From: WTFY01 sp965220895
GTDB lineage: Bacteria; Pseudomonadota; Gammaproteobacteria; UBA4575
Direction of reading: 5' to 3'
DNA: 64,000 nucleotides
Assembly (NCBI GenBank): GCA_965220895.1
Contig: OZ244850.1
Span: 1,905,453 to 1,969,452, forward strand
Positions within the stretch are counted from its first letter, which is position 1. Every line of letters begins with the position of its first letter. The position numbers and the translations under genes were made by a program. The notes beneath the pieces are model-generated. The model saw only the letters and a list, made by a program, of their open reading frames with translations, was not told the DNA's origin and did not search any database. Positions 28,459 to 37,939 of the stretch are shown in pieces.

Positions 28459-28917
28459 CTACCAGCTCTGCTGAATCGTGTGGATAAGGCCCAGGTCATA
28501 ACGGTTGCCACTCAGATAATCGCGCAGGCTGTGGGTGACCATGGTGCTTCGCAGCCTTTGCTCCGGTAAAGCCAGGATGGCCTCGGCACTGTACCAGCCG
28601 GCGTGCAAAATGCCTTCGTCGAGGTCTTCATGGACACGTTCGCTGCTGCATTCACCGCACAGGGTAAAGCGCAAAAAGGTTTCATCCAGATGCGGATGTT
28701 TCCAGCAATATATACCGACCAGTGCGGTTGGATAAAATTCCCACCCGGTCTCTTCCAGGGTTTCGCGCTGGGCGGCCTCGATCAGGGTTTCACCCAGTTC
28801 CCAGTGGCCGGCCGGCTGGTTGAAAACCCGGCATTCCTCGACCTGCTCCTCGACCAGAAGGTATTGCTGCTCGCGCTCAATCACGGCTGCGACCGTCACG
28901 TGTGGATGCCAGCTCAT
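28459..28917 (-). CDS. nudJ: NudJ-like Nudix phosphatase
   Basis: A 152-residue Nudix hydrolase with the complete box GETLIEAAQRETLEETGW preceded by QPAGHWELG. It matches E. coli NudJ (153), a phosphatase acting on HMP-PP and nucleoside di/triphosphates, and sits in the same place at the head of nudJ-mnmA-hflD. The exact substrate is not readable from sequence. The upstream 287-nt gap to clpS is AT-rich and holds the divergent promoters. Confidence 0.88.
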   Translation of the reverse strand: MSWHPHVTVAAVIEREQQYLLVEEQVEECRVFNQPAGHWELGETLIEAAQRETLEETGWEFYPTALVGIYCWKHPHLDETFLRFTLCGECSSERVHEDLDEGILHAGWYSAEAILALPEQRLRSTMVTHSLRDYLSGNRYDLGLIHTIQQSW

Positions 28918-28991
28918 TGGGGTTCCATTTGAAATAGATTAAAAAGACTAGGATATAAATCCTTGATAAATATTCATTAATTTAAAGAACT

Positions 28992-29020
28992 TTGAATTGC
29001 ATCTTGGTGCACAGTATAGC
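28992..29020 (+). promoter_or_regulatory. Candidate sigma-70 promoter, distal, for clpS-clpA
   Basis: TTGAAT (28992-28997) and TATAGC (29015-29020) are separated by 17 nt in the AT-rich gap between nudJ and clpS. This would give a leader of about 180 nt. Confidence 0.4.
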
Positions 29021-29145
29021 AGTGAATTATACTTGGACTGTACTTCGGGGCAGGCAAACCTGTACAGCCCGGGTGAACCGGAGTATGGCTTGCAGTGTCT
29101 CAAATTCAGGTGCAAGGTGATTCAGGCAATGCCTTGGGGACGCGC

Positions 29146-29174
29146 TTAAGTGCGGTGCGGCGACTCGATATACT
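29146..29174 (+). promoter_or_regulatory. Candidate sigma-70 promoter, proximal, for clpS-clpA
   Basis: TTAAGT (29146-29151) and TATACT (29169-29174) are separated by 17 nt, ending 30 nt before the clpS ATG. The -10 element matches the consensus in five of six positions; the -35 is poor. Confidence 0.4.
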
Positions 29175-29204
29175 ATTCATACTTGGGAGCATTGAAGATC
29201 GAGC

Positions 29205-29519
29205 ATGGCTGAACAAGACCAAATTCTACGTGAAGACAAGGCGGCCGTAAAAGAAGCGAAAACCCGCAAGCCGCCCATGTACAAGGTGGTATTATTGAAC
29301 GACGATTACACGCCCATGGAATTTGTCGTGCACATCCTCGAGAACTTCTTCAAGATGAACCGGGAAAAGGCCACGCGCATCATGCTCCACGTGCATACCA
29401 GGGGAAAAGGCGTTTGCGGTGTCTATACCCGTGATGTGGCAGAGACCAAGGTGGCGCAGGTGAACGAGTATTCGCGCATGAATAACCATCCACTGCTGTG
29501 TGCGATGGAAGAGACGTAG
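29205..29519 (+). CDS. clpS: ClpS, ClpA adaptor for N-degron substrates
   Basis: A 104-residue adaptor that delivers proteins with N-degrons to ClpAP. The core is visible: PPMYKVVLLNDDYTPMEFVV, the NREKATRIMLHVHTRGKGVCGVYTRDVAETK-type second half (key His and Met residues present), and KV..VNEYSR near the end. E. coli ClpS is 106 residues. clpA follows after 9 nt with a GGAAGAG in the clpS end as its ribosome site, so the pair is coupled. Confidence 0.96.
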   Translation: MAEQDQILREDKAAVKEAKTRKPPMYKVVLLNDDYTPMEFVVHILENFFKMNREKATRIMLHVHTRGKGVCGVYTRDVAETKVAQVNEYSRMNNHPLLCAMEET

Positions 29520-29528
29520 CTCAAGACC

Positions 29529-31790
29529 ATGCTGAACAAAGAGCTTGAATTCACACTGAACCTTGCCTTCAAGGAGGCCCGGGAAAAGCGCCATGAATTC
29601 ATGACGGTTGAGCACCTGCTGCTTGCGCTGACTCAAAATCCCACGGCGGCCAAGGTGCTGCGAGCATGCGGGATCGACTTGCCGAAGCTTTCCGAGGAAT
29701 TGTCCGAGTTCATCCAGAACAACACCCCGCTGCTTCCTGATGAAGACGACCGGGATACACAGCCGACGCTGGGATTCCAGCGCGTGCTGCAGCGTGCCGT
29801 CTTCCATGTCCAGTCCTCCGGGAGGAAAGAGGCCGAGGTGACCGGGGCCAATGTGCTGGTGGCGATCTTCAGCGAACAGGAGTCCCATGCGGTTTACCTG
29901 CTGGGACAGCACGATGTCGCGCGCCTGGATGTCGTGAATTACATTGCGCACGGCATATCGAAAGTTCCCACGGATTCCGATAACGAGGTTGCCGTCGACC
30001 CCGAAGTGGATGTGCGCAGTGACTCACAAAGTCCGAAGCCACTGGATTGCTATGCCGTCAACCTGAACAAGCTGGCAACCGAGGGAAAGATTGACCCGTT
30101 GATCGGGCGCGACAATGAAATCGAGCGCACGATACAGATCCTGTGTCGGCGCAGGAAAAACAATCCACTCATGATCGGTGAAGCCGGTGTAGGTAAAACG
30201 GCGATCGCCGAGGGGCTGGCCAAGAAGATCGTTGATCAGGAGGTACCGGACATCCTCAAGGGGTACACGATCTATGCACTGGACCTGGGAGGACTGGTGG
30301 CAGGCACGAAGTACCGCGGGGATTTTGAGAAACGGCTGAAAGGCGTGCTGCGGCAGCTAAAAGAGGAACAGAACACGATTTTGTTCATCGACGAGATCCA
30401 CACGGTTATCGGGGCAGGCTCGGCATCCGGGGGCGTGATGGATGCCTCCAACCTGATCAAGCCGATGCTGGGCTCGGGAGAGCTGAAGTGCATCGGTTCC
30501 ACCACCTACCAGGAATTTCGCGGTGTATTCGAGAAAGACCGTGCCCTGGCCAGGCGGTTCCAGACCATCGACATCGAAGAGCCGAGTGTGGAGGAAACCT
30601 ACCGGATCCTGAAAGGCCTGCGCAGCCGTTTTGAAAAGCACCACGGCGTACGGTATGCGGAAAAGGCACTGCGGGCTGCCGCCGAGCTGGCGGCGAAATA
30701 CATCAATGACCGGCACTTGCCGGACAAGGCCATCGACGTCATCGATGAGGCCGGTGCCAACATGAACCTGAGGCCAAGATCCTTGCGCAAGAAGATGATC
30801 ACCACCAAGCAGATCGAAAGTATCGTGTCCAAGATCGCACGCATTCCTTCCAAGCACGTGAACTCCAGTGATACGGAAGTGCTCAGGAATCTGGAACGCA
30901 ACCTGAAGCTGGTGGTGTTCGGGCAGGATACCGCAATCGGCACCTTGTCCACGGCGATCAAGATGTCACGTTCGGGCATCGGCAATGAAAACAGGCCCAT
31001 CGGCTGTTTTCTGTTTGCAGGCCCCACAGGCGTGGGCAAGACGGAAGTCACTCGCCAGCTGTCCATCATCCTCGGCATCGAACTGCTGCGTTTCGACATG
31101 TCCGAATACATGGAGCGGCATACGGTTTCTCGCCTGATCGGGGCACCGCCGGGCTACGTGGGGTTCGACCAGGGCGGCCTGCTGACGGATGCCGTACTGA
31201 AGGCTCCACATAGCGTACTGCTACTGGATGAGGTCGAGAAGGCCCACGCCGATGTATTCAACCTTTTGCTGCAGGTCATGGATCATGGTGTATTGACCGA
31301 TACGAACGGTCGAAAAGTGGATTTTCGCAACGTCATCCTGGTGATGACGACCAATGCCGGTGCACAGGAGATGAGCCGCGCCAGTGTGGGCTTCACTACA
31401 CAGGACCATCAGGCGGATGGCATGGAGATCATCAAGCGGCTGTTTACCCCCGAGTTCCGAAATCGCCTGGACGCCATCATCCAGTTCGAGTCGCTGGACA
31501 GGGATACCGTGCTGCATGTCGTCGACAAGTTCATCGCACAGCTTGAAGCCCAGCTCGAGACCAAGAAGGTCGAGATCCAGGTTGAGCCCGAGGCCAAGGA
31601 ATGGATTGCCAAACGCGGCTACGATGTGAAAATGGGTGCACGCCCCATGGAACGCGTGATCCAGGAACATGTCAAAAAGCCCCTAGCCGAGGAAATCCTG
31701 TTTGGCCGCCTGGAACATGGCGGGAAAGTGATCATTCGGGCCTGTGAGAGTGGGCTTGAGATTGACTACCCGGAAGAGGCATTAACCTGA
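29529..31790 (+). CDS. clpA: ClpA, AAA+ unfoldase of the ClpAP protease
   Basis: A 753-residue hexameric unfoldase (E. coli ClpA 758). It has the N-domain (LEFTLNLAFKEAREKRHEF onward), a first AAA module with Walker A GEAGVGKTAIAE and Walker B ILFIDEIHTVIG, and a second with GPTGVGKTEVTR and LLLDEVEKAH. The ClpP-docking loop, IGL in E. coli, reads VGF here (SRASVGFTTQ), still of the hydrophobic-Gly-hydrophobic type. The C-terminal MGARPMERVIQEHVKKPLAE block is intact. clpP itself is not in the window. Confidence 0.97.
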   Translation: MLNKELEFTLNLAFKEAREKRHEFMTVEHLLLALTQNPTAAKVLRACGIDLPKLSEELSEFIQNNTPLLPDEDDRDTQPTLGFQRVLQRAVFHVQSSGRKEAEVTGANVLVAIFSEQESHAVYLLGQHDVARLDVVNYIAHGISKVPTDSDNEVAVDPEVDVRSDSQSPKPLDCYAVNLNKLATEGKIDPLIGRDNEIERTIQILCRRRKNNPLMIGEAGVGKTAIAEGLAKKIVDQEVPDILKGYTIYALDLGGLVAGTKYRGDFEKRLKGVLRQLKEEQNTILFIDEIHTVIGAGSASGGVMDASNLIKPMLGSGELKCIGSTTYQEFRGVFEKDRALARRFQTIDIEEPSVEETYRILKGLRSRFEKHHGVRYAEKALRAAAELAAKYINDRHLPDKAIDVIDEAGANMNLRPRSLRKKMITTKQIESIVSKIARIPSKHVNSSDTEVLRNLERNLKLVVFGQDTAIGTLSTAIKMSRSGIGNENRPIGCFLFAGPTGVGKTEVTRQLSIILGIELLRFDMSEYMERHTVSRLIGAPPGYVGFDQGGLLTDAVLKAPHSVLLLDEVEKAHADVFNLLLQVMDHGVLTDTNGRKVDFRNVILVMTTNAGAQEMSRASVGFTTQDHQADGMEIIKRLFTPEFRNRLDAIIQFESLDRDTVLHVVDKFIAQLEAQLETKKVEIQVEPEAKEWIAKRGYDVKMGARPMERVIQEHVKKPLAEEILFGRLEHGGKVIIRACESGLEIDYPEEALT

Positions 31791-31978
31791 GATTTCCCCG
31801 TAGCTGTCCCACGTGTCAAAGACGATTCTTGGGAGTGACTGACCGGGCAGGCCATCGGGCGTAACATACCTGTAAAGGCGGCAAGTAGACATCGCTGCCA
31901 ATCTCCTACCTCCCCATTTCACCGGCTGTGTGATCCACGGCAACTGCAATCGCGAGAGAGAATCCTGTTCAAGTAGAA

Positions 31979-32647
31979 ATGAAAACCAAACAGATCCAGC
32001 TTGTCCTCTTTGACCTGGACGGAACCCTCATTGATACGGCCCCTGACCTGGCCCACAGCATGGATCTGGTCATGCGCGAGCTGCACCTGCCTGCACAGGG
32101 ACTCAAAAAAGTTCGCAGGTTCATCGGTCATGGTGTGCGCAGGCTGGTCGAAGACATCCTTTCCACAGAACTGGAGGGCCGGCCGGCCCAGGCGACCCTG
32201 GAAAAGGCCCTGGGTGCATTCAACGAACACTACCGTGAGCAGCTGGTGCAAAAAAGCTCCCTCTATCCCGGCGTGCTTGAATGTCTGCGAACGCTTCGAT
32301 CCCGTGGTGTCAGGCTCGCCTGTGTCACGAACAAGCCAAAAGCCTTTACCGAACCCTTGCTGGGGCATTTCCAGATCGACAGGTATTTCGACCTGGTACT
32401 TTCCGGGGATTCACTGGCCAAGAAAAAACCGGACCCGTTTCCGCTCGTGCATGCCTGTCAGCAACTTGCCGTCAAAACAGTGGACAGCATCATGGTGGGG
32501 GACTCCAGCAGCGACATACTGGCGGCGCGAAATGCAGGAATCCGGTGCATGTGCGCAAGCTATGGGTATTCAGAGGCGGAAACGGTAAAGGCTCTCGAGC
32601 CCGATGGGGTTCTCCATTCCTTTGCTGAATTGATGGATCACCTGTGA
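31979..32647 (+). CDS. gph: HAD-superfamily phosphatase, phosphoglycolate phosphatase-like
   Basis: A 222-residue HAD hydrolase. Motif I is VLFDLDGTLIDTAPDLAHSM, typical of Gph; motif II lies in ACVTNKPKAF, motif III in KKKPDPFPL and motif IV in MVGDSSSDILAARNAG. Gph removes 2-phosphoglycolate formed in DNA repair or photorespiration, but close relatives act on other sugar phosphates, so the substrate is only likely. It stands alone between clpA and an unknown gene. Confidence 0.85.
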   Translation: MKTKQIQLVLFDLDGTLIDTAPDLAHSMDLVMRELHLPAQGLKKVRRFIGHGVRRLVEDILSTELEGRPAQATLEKALGAFNEHYREQLVQKSSLYPGVLECLRTLRSRGVRLACVTNKPKAFTEPLLGHFQIDRYFDLVLSGDSLAKKKPDPFPLVHACQQLAVKTVDSIMVGDSSSDILAARNAGIRCMCASYGYSEAETVKALEPDGVLHSFAELMDHL

Positions 32648-32755
32648 CGCGGTGAGCGTGGTGTAGAGAGCCTAGGCGGTTTGCGGATCGGGGAACATTG
32701 TTGATGCAAATGCGGTCATTATAGATAGGGAGTGTCTCGGGAAAGTCAGAAGTTA

Positions 32756-33223
32756 ATGATGCTGGGTTTACCATTGTTTTTGAAACGGCTGTCAAGGCAC
32801 GGATCCCATCCGGAACCTGCAAGGCAGACTTCCCGACGGGAACATGAACCCTGCGGATCGGAAGAGCCTCTTGAGCTGGACAGCAATGACGCGGTCGCGG
32901 TGATGGCCTACAGCGAGGCCATCGAAACCATGGCGATCAAGAATGAACTGATCGATTCACTGCTGGTGGAAGAAATGTCGCACGAAATTGACAGGTACCG
33001 GGGAACAGGTGAATCGATCAACTCCACAAGGGTGTCCCAGGCGCTGCTTCCCAAGGCCAAGGAGGTCATTCACGATTACTATATCTCGATGGCGAAGGAC
33101 GGCGTCAGTCACGAGGATACCTATCGTGAAACCCACGAGACGTTTGATGTGGATCTGCTGCAGTCGCTGACACACATCTATGCGAGAACCTTCATCAGGC
33201 AATACTACTGCCCCAGGCATTGA
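32756..33223 (+). CDS. Protein of unknown function
   Basis: A 155-residue protein I do not recognise. The N-terminal 45 residues are basic and polar (LKRLSRHGSHPEPARQTSRR); the remainder is predicted helical and acidic, e.g. NDAVAVMAYSEAIETMAIKN and ETHETFDVDLLQSLTHIYAR. It has no membrane helix and only two cysteines. An in-frame GTG at 32732 has a purine run directly against it, too close for a ribosome site; ATG 32756 has GGGAAAG about 10 nt upstream. It converges on infA, 66 nt between stops. Codon use looks like its neighbours, so it is probably a real resident gene. Confidence 0.62.
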   Translation: MMLGLPLFLKRLSRHGSHPEPARQTSRREHEPCGSEEPLELDSNDAVAVMAYSEAIETMAIKNELIDSLLVEEMSHEIDRYRGTGESINSTRVSQALLPKAKEVIHDYYISMAKDGVSHEDTYRETHETFDVDLLQSLTHIYARTFIRQYYCPRH

Positions 33224-33289
33224 GGGACGGGATGTCGAAACTTTTGTGCCGCCGCCTGCAGACGTTTGCCCGGCGTGCAGTGCCGAAAA

Positions 33290-33508
33290 TCATTTGCCGC
33301 GGTAGGTAATCCTTCCCTTGCTCAGGTCGTAGGGGGTCATTTCCACAGTGACTTTGTCGCCGGTGAGAATCTTGATGTAATGTTTTCGCATGCGACCGGA
33401 GATGTGTGCCGTCACGACATGGCCGTTTTCGAGTTCAACACGAAACATCGTATTCGGTAAGGTTTCAACAACCGTACCTTCCATCTCGATGTGGTCTTCT
33501 TTAGGCAT
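33290..33508 (-). CDS. infA: Translation initiation factor IF-1
   Basis: The 72-residue OB-fold protein blocks the ribosomal A site during initiation. The sequence runs MPKEDHIEMEGTVVETLPNT, with RVELENGHVVTAHISGRMRK and the end SKGRITYRGK, matching the E. coli protein in length and pattern. Its location near clpA in opposite orientation is common in gammaproteobacteria. It is divergent from fabD with 113 nt between starts, where an A-rich run (about 33551-33565) lies. Confidence 0.98.
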   Translation of the reverse strand: MPKEDHIEMEGTVVETLPNTMFRVELENGHVVTAHISGRMRKHYIKILTGDKVTVEMTPYDLSKGRITYRGK

Positions 33509-33621
33509 TCTGCTCCCAGAGAGTCATAGCGGTGACGCCATTATTATGCAAAAAAAAAATAAAACAAGGTTTGGAGATTATTTAGTACAATCCGGGCACA
33601 GGATCTTTCCTGCACGATACT

Positions 33622-34581
33622 ATGGACTTCGCGTACATCTTCCCTGGTCAGGGATCACAGTCGATCGGCATGATGAAGGATTTGAGTACGCAGTACCCCG
33701 AAATCAAACAGATCTTCGAACAGGGTTCGGATGTCCTGCAACTGGACCTGTGGAAGCTGGCAACGCTTGGACCGGAGGAAGAACTCAATCGAACCGAGAA
33801 CACGCAGCCGGTGATGCTGTGCGCCTGCATGGCGGTACACGCAATCTTCCACGAATGCTTTTCCGCCACGCCACGCATGCTGGCCGGACACAGTTTCGGG
33901 GAGTACACGGCTCTGGTCTGTGCCAAGGTTTTTGATTTTGAGACTGCACTTCCTCTTGCAAAATATCGGGGCCAGGTGATGCAGCAGGCGGTTCCCGAGG
34001 GACAGGGTGCGATGGCGGCCGTGCTGGGTCTTGACAACCAGACCCTGAATGAAATCTGTGCGCAGTCCGGCTCAGGTGAAGAGATCGTCGAGGCCGTCAA
34101 TTTCAACGCACCGGGACAAACCGTTATTGCCGGCAGCCAGAAAGCCGTCTCCGAAGCATCGCAGGCGGCCAAGCAAGCGGGTGCCAAGCGTTGCGTCCTG
34201 CTGCCCCTGAGTGTGCCCTCACACAGTACTTTGATGAAACCCGCAGCCGAGCAATTGCGTGATTACCTGCAGGACGTCGAAATGCATGCCCCACAGCATG
34301 AAGTCATCCAGAATGTCGATGTCTGTTCATACTCGGATGAAGCGCTGATCAGGGACGCCCTGTATCGGCAGCTGTTCAGCCCGGTACGCTGGGTGGAAAC
34401 GATCCAGCACATGATCTCCAGCGGCGTGAGGGTGCTGGTCGAACTGGGTCCTGGCAGGGTGCTGACGGGGTTCAGCAAGCGGATCGATCGCGATGCATCC
34501 GGCCATGCTGTCCATGATCTCAAGAGCCTCGACCAGGCGCTTGAACGGCTGGAAGCATTGGCTTCTGCGGGGCAGGCATGA
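33622..34581 (+). CDS. fabD: FabD, malonyl-CoA:ACP transacylase
   Basis: FabD loads malonyl groups onto AcpP for fatty acid synthesis. The 319-residue product has IFPGQGSQSIGM at the start, the nucleophile Ser in GHSFGEYTALV and the catalytic His in VPSHSTLM. It starts the fab operon here; plsX and fabH, which usually come first, are absent. fabG begins inside its stop codon (ATGA overlap). Confidence 0.97.
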   Translation: MDFAYIFPGQGSQSIGMMKDLSTQYPEIKQIFEQGSDVLQLDLWKLATLGPEEELNRTENTQPVMLCACMAVHAIFHECFSATPRMLAGHSFGEYTALVCAKVFDFETALPLAKYRGQVMQQAVPEGQGAMAAVLGLDNQTLNEICAQSGSGEEIVEAVNFNAPGQTVIAGSQKAVSEASQAAKQAGAKRCVLLPLSVPSHSTLMKPAAEQLRDYLQDVEMHAPQHEVIQNVDVCSYSDEALIRDALYRQLFSPVRWVETIQHMISSGVRVLVELGPGRVLTGFSKRIDRDASGHAVHDLKSLDQALERLEALASAGQA

Positions 34582-35315
34582 ATGACCAGGTAGCCCTGGT
34601 GACCGGCGCAAGCCGGGGCATCGGCAAGGCGATCCTGCATGCACTGGCGGCACAGGGGCTTGAGGTCGTGGGCACGGCGACGACACCCGTCGGCGCACAG
34701 GGCATCGAGGCCGGGCTCAAGCAGGCGAACCTGAACGGAACCGGGCTGCAACTGGATGTCTCGCAGGCAGATTCCGTGAGCGCCTTGCTGGAAGAGGTCA
34801 AGGCCCGCCACTCGCCCCCCAGTATTCTGGTCAACAACGCCGGGATCACCCGGGACAACCTGCTTGTGCGCATGAAGGACGAGGAGTGGGATGCGGTCAT
34901 CAATACGAACCTTTCCTCGATCTACCGACTGACCCGTGCCTGTCTCAGGGACATGATGAAAATGCGCCACGGACGCATCATCAACATCGCCTCGGTTGCC
35001 GCAATGTCCGGTAACGCCGGGCAGTCCAACTATACGGCTTCCAAGGCCGGGATGATCGGGTTCACCAAGTCCCTCGCGCGCGAGGTGGCATCCCGTGGGA
35101 TCACGGTGAATGTCGTCGCCCCGGGATTCATCGAGACGGACATGACCGCGGAGCTCAATGAGTCGCAGCGCACGCATGCCATTGCGCAGATACCGGCAGG
35201 GCACATGGGCGCACCGGAAGATATTGCCCATGCCGTGTGTTTTCTGGTTTCATCCGACGCCGCCTATATCACGGGCGAGACGATCCATGTCAATGGCGGG
35301 TTGTACATGGGCTGA
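34578..35315 (+). CDS. fabG: FabG, 3-oxoacyl-ACP reductase
   Basis: A 245-residue NADPH-dependent short-chain dehydrogenase that reduces beta-ketoacyl-ACP. The cofactor site is VTGASRGIGKAI, and the catalytic Ser, Tyr and Lys lie in NIASVAAMSG and NYTASKAGMIGF. The end HVNGGLYMG is the normal FabG C-terminus. It overlaps fabD by 4 nt, and a 206-nt gap that may contain a promoter separates it from acpP. Confidence 0.97.
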   Translation: MNDQVALVTGASRGIGKAILHALAAQGLEVVGTATTPVGAQGIEAGLKQANLNGTGLQLDVSQADSVSALLEEVKARHSPPSILVNNAGITRDNLLVRMKDEEWDAVINTNLSSIYRLTRACLRDMMKMRHGRIINIASVAAMSGNAGQSNYTASKAGMIGFTKSLAREVASRGITVNVVAPGFIETDMTAELNESQRTHAIAQIPAGHMGAPEDIAHAVCFLVSSDAAYITGETIHVNGGLYMG

Positions 35316-35521
35316 CCCGCATCGCAGATGCCGCTATTTTAATTTAATAACTGTGTCTAAAGTATTGTTATTACTTGACTACAAGTATCTAATTCGATGT
35401 GCATCTCCGGCTGGCACGATCGGCCATGCGCTAAAGATGGCACAGGGATATTCTTTTCAATACAATAATTGCCCGGTCCGGACCTGGGCTGAACAACTTT
35501 TGCAAAGGGGAAGCAACCGCT

Positions 35522-35755
35522 ATGAGCAACATTGAAGAACGAGTTAGGAAAATTATCGTAGAACAGCTGGGAGTGGGCGAAGACGAAGTCTCGGAAGACG
35601 CATCATTTGTGGATGACTTGGGTGCAGACTCTTTGGATACAGTCGAACTCGTGATGGCCTTGGAGGAGGAGTTTGAATGTGAAATCCCCGATGAAGAGGC
35701 AGAAAAGATCACGACCGTGAAACAGGCCATCGATTACGTCAGCTCCCACCAGTAA
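35522..35755 (+). CDS. acpP: AcpP, acyl carrier protein
   Basis: The 77-residue acidic carrier protein of fatty acid synthesis. The phosphopantetheine attachment Ser37 sits in the usual GADSLDTVEL motif, with the remainder forming the four-helix bundle. AAAGGGG is placed about 10 nt before the ATG. The 206-nt AT-rich upstream gap suggests separate strong transcription, as is common for acpP. Confidence 0.98.
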   Translation: MSNIEERVRKIIVEQLGVGEDEVSEDASFVDDLGADSLDTVELVMALEEEFECEIPDEEAEKITTVKQAIDYVSSHQ

Positions 35756-35818
35756 TCGCCTGCATGCAATTGTGCAAGGCAAACCTTCCTTTCTTTACCT
35801 GACCGGATGAGATAAACC

Positions 35819-37063
35819 ATGGTGTCTCGGCGACGTGTTGCAGTGACCGGGTTGGGTATCGTATCCCCCGTCGGTTCAGCGACCCAGAAGGCATGGGAAA
35901 ATATCGTTGCCGGCAACAGCGGGATTTCCAGAATCGACGCTTTCGATGCCAGTGAGTTTTCCGTTCAGATTGCCGGCCAGACCCGGGATTTCAATGCCGA
36001 CGACTACCTGTCAAAGAAAGACCAGCGCAAGATGGACCCCTTTATCCATTTTGGAATCGGGGCCGGTGTCCAGGCCGCCGAGGATTCGGGTTTCGAGGTG
36101 ACCGAAGAAAATGCCGATCGCATCGGAGTCGCCATCGGAAGCGGCATCGGCGGGTTGCCGGGCATTGAAAAAAGCAACGAAGCCTACCTGGAGTCCGGGC
36201 CCAGAAAAATCTCGCCGTTTTTCGTGCCCAGCAACATCATCAACATGGTCTCGGGAAACCTGTCAATCATGCGCGGTTATCGCGGCCCGAACATTTCGAT
36301 CGTCTCGGCCTGTTCCACCGGTACACACAACATCGGCGATGCGGCCCGGATGATCGCCTACGGTGATGTGGACATCATGGTCGCCGGAGGCGCCGAGATG
36401 GCCACCTGTCCGCTGGGGGTTGGCGGGTTTGCCGCGGCCCGGGCACTTTGTGCTTCGCACAACGAGGACCCCGAGACGGCCAGCCGCCCGTTTGATCTTG
36501 ACCGTGACGGCTTTGTGCTGGGTGACGGGGCAGGCGTCCTGATCCTGGAAGAGTTCGAGCACGCCAAGGCGCGCTCTGCGAAAATCTACTGCGAGCTGGT
36601 CGGCTACGGTACGAACAGCGATGCATACCACATGACCTCACCGGCAAAAGGAGGCCTCGGGGCTTCCAAGTGCATGCAGAATGCGCTGCAGGATGCCGAA
36701 CTCGATCCTGCCGAGGTCGACTATATCAATGCGCACGGCACTTCCACCCCGGCCGGGGATATTGCCGAGACCGAGGCCATCAAGACCACCTTTGGCGATC
36801 ATGCCCGCAAGCTGGCGATCAGCTCGACCAAGTCCATGACCGGGCACCTGCTGGGTGCGGCCGGCGGCGTGGAGGCCCTCTTTACGATCCTGGCGGTCTA
36901 CCATGGCGTCCTCCCTCCCACGATCAATTACGACACCCCGGACCCGGAATGCGATCTGGACTATGTCCCGAACGAGGCGCGTCCCGGCGAACTGGATATT
37001 GCACTGTCCAACTCGTTTGGTTTCGGCGGCACCAACGCGACTGTAGTTTTCAAAAAGGTCTGA
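35819..37063 (+). CDS. fabF: FabF, 3-oxoacyl-ACP synthase II
   Basis: A 414-residue condensing enzyme that elongates acyl-ACP. The Cys-His-His triad is complete: Cys in SACSTGTHNIGDA, His in NAHGTSTPAGD and His in KSMTGHLLGAAGG. The C-terminus (NSFGFGGTNATVVF) matches KAS II. It follows acpP by 63 nt and precedes pabC in the standard order. Confidence 0.97.
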   Translation: MVSRRRVAVTGLGIVSPVGSATQKAWENIVAGNSGISRIDAFDASEFSVQIAGQTRDFNADDYLSKKDQRKMDPFIHFGIGAGVQAAEDSGFEVTEENADRIGVAIGSGIGGLPGIEKSNEAYLESGPRKISPFFVPSNIINMVSGNLSIMRGYRGPNISIVSACSTGTHNIGDAARMIAYGDVDIMVAGGAEMATCPLGVGGFAAARALCASHNEDPETASRPFDLDRDGFVLGDGAGVLILEEFEHAKARSAKIYCELVGYGTNSDAYHMTSPAKGGLGASKCMQNALQDAELDPAEVDYINAHGTSTPAGDIAETEAIKTTFGDHARKLAISSTKSMTGHLLGAAGGVEALFTILAVYHGVLPPTINYDTPDPECDLDYVPNEARPGELDIALSNSFGFGGTNATVVFKKV

Positions 37064-37129
37064 TGCTTGGAACCTGACAGCGCAGGCAAAGTGGTCACAC
37101 TTTGAGGGATGCTGTGCCGGGATCTTGAA

Positions 37130-37939
37130 ATGCAGGCACCAACAATCACAGTCAACGGGCAGGCATGCGAAACGATCACTGTCCTCGACCGGGGCCTGCT
37201 TTATGGCGATGGCCTGTTCGAGACCATGGCGGTGCGCGATGGCAGCGTCCGGTTCCTGGAAGATCACCTGCGTCGCCTTCAGACAGGCTGCCAGGCGCTG
37301 GGACTGGAAGGTCTCGACCGCGATGCCTTGAGACAGGAGGTGGCCCAGACCATCGGCTCCGACCCGGAATGCATCATCAAGGTGATCATCACGCGGGGCG
37401 CCGGTGAACGGGGTTATCGTCCCGTGCAACAGGCATTGACCCGGATCGTGCAGAAATTTCCCCGGCCGGTATTTCCGCAAGCCTACGAGGACCCGGGGAT
37501 TGACGTGACGCTGTGCAGCTTCCGCCTGTCCCATCAGCCGAGACTTGCACAGATCAAGCATCTGAACCGCCTTGAGCAGGTGCTGGCACGCAGCGAGTGG
37601 GAGGATGAATACCAGGAAGGACTGGTTTGCGATACACAGGATCATGTCATCGAAGCCACGGCAAGCAATGTATTTTTTGAGGCGGACGGTGGTCTGGTTA
37701 CCCCGGACCTCAGCCAGTGCGGGGTTGCGGGAATATTGCGCGAGCAAGTCATCCGCTATTGCCATCGCCACCATATCGAGCTCTCGGTCCGGGCTCTCGG
37801 CCTCGGGGAGACCGCGGATATGGATGCGATGTTCGTGTGCAACTGCATCATCGGCATATGGCCGGTGAAACGCTTCGATTCACTCCGGTTTTCCAGGTCT
37901 GAACTGACAGGCGCACTGATGTCCGTTTTCAACCATTGA
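37130..37939 (+). CDS. pabC: PabC, aminodeoxychorismate lyase
   Basis: A PLP enzyme of fold type IV that releases pyruvate from aminodeoxychorismate to give p-aminobenzoate for folate. The 269-residue length equals E. coli PabC. Blocks present are LDRGLLYGDGLFETM, the PLP-binding Lys in IKHLNRLEQVLA and the ATASNVFF segment. ATG 37130 gives the family N-terminus; ATG 37109 is in frame but has GAGG directly against it. mltG overlaps its stop. Confidence 0.93.
   Translation: MQAPTITVNGQACETITVLDRGLLYGDGLFETMAVRDGSVRFLEDHLRRLQTGCQALGLEGLDRDALRQEVAQTIGSDPECIIKVIITRGAGERGYRPVQQALTRIVQKFPRPVFPQAYEDPGIDVTLCSFRLSHQPRLAQIKHLNRLEQVLARSEWEDEYQEGLVCDTQDHVIEATASNVFFEADGGLVTPDLSQCGVAGILREQVIRYCHRHHIELSVRALGLGETADMDAMFVCNCIIGIWPVKRFDSLRFSRSELTGALMSVFNH

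Noticed and set aside
35430..35460. TGGCAC motif before acpP, considered as a sigma-54 promoter
   Set aside because: The TTGC element is missing at the needed spacing, and acpP is not expected to use sigma-54.
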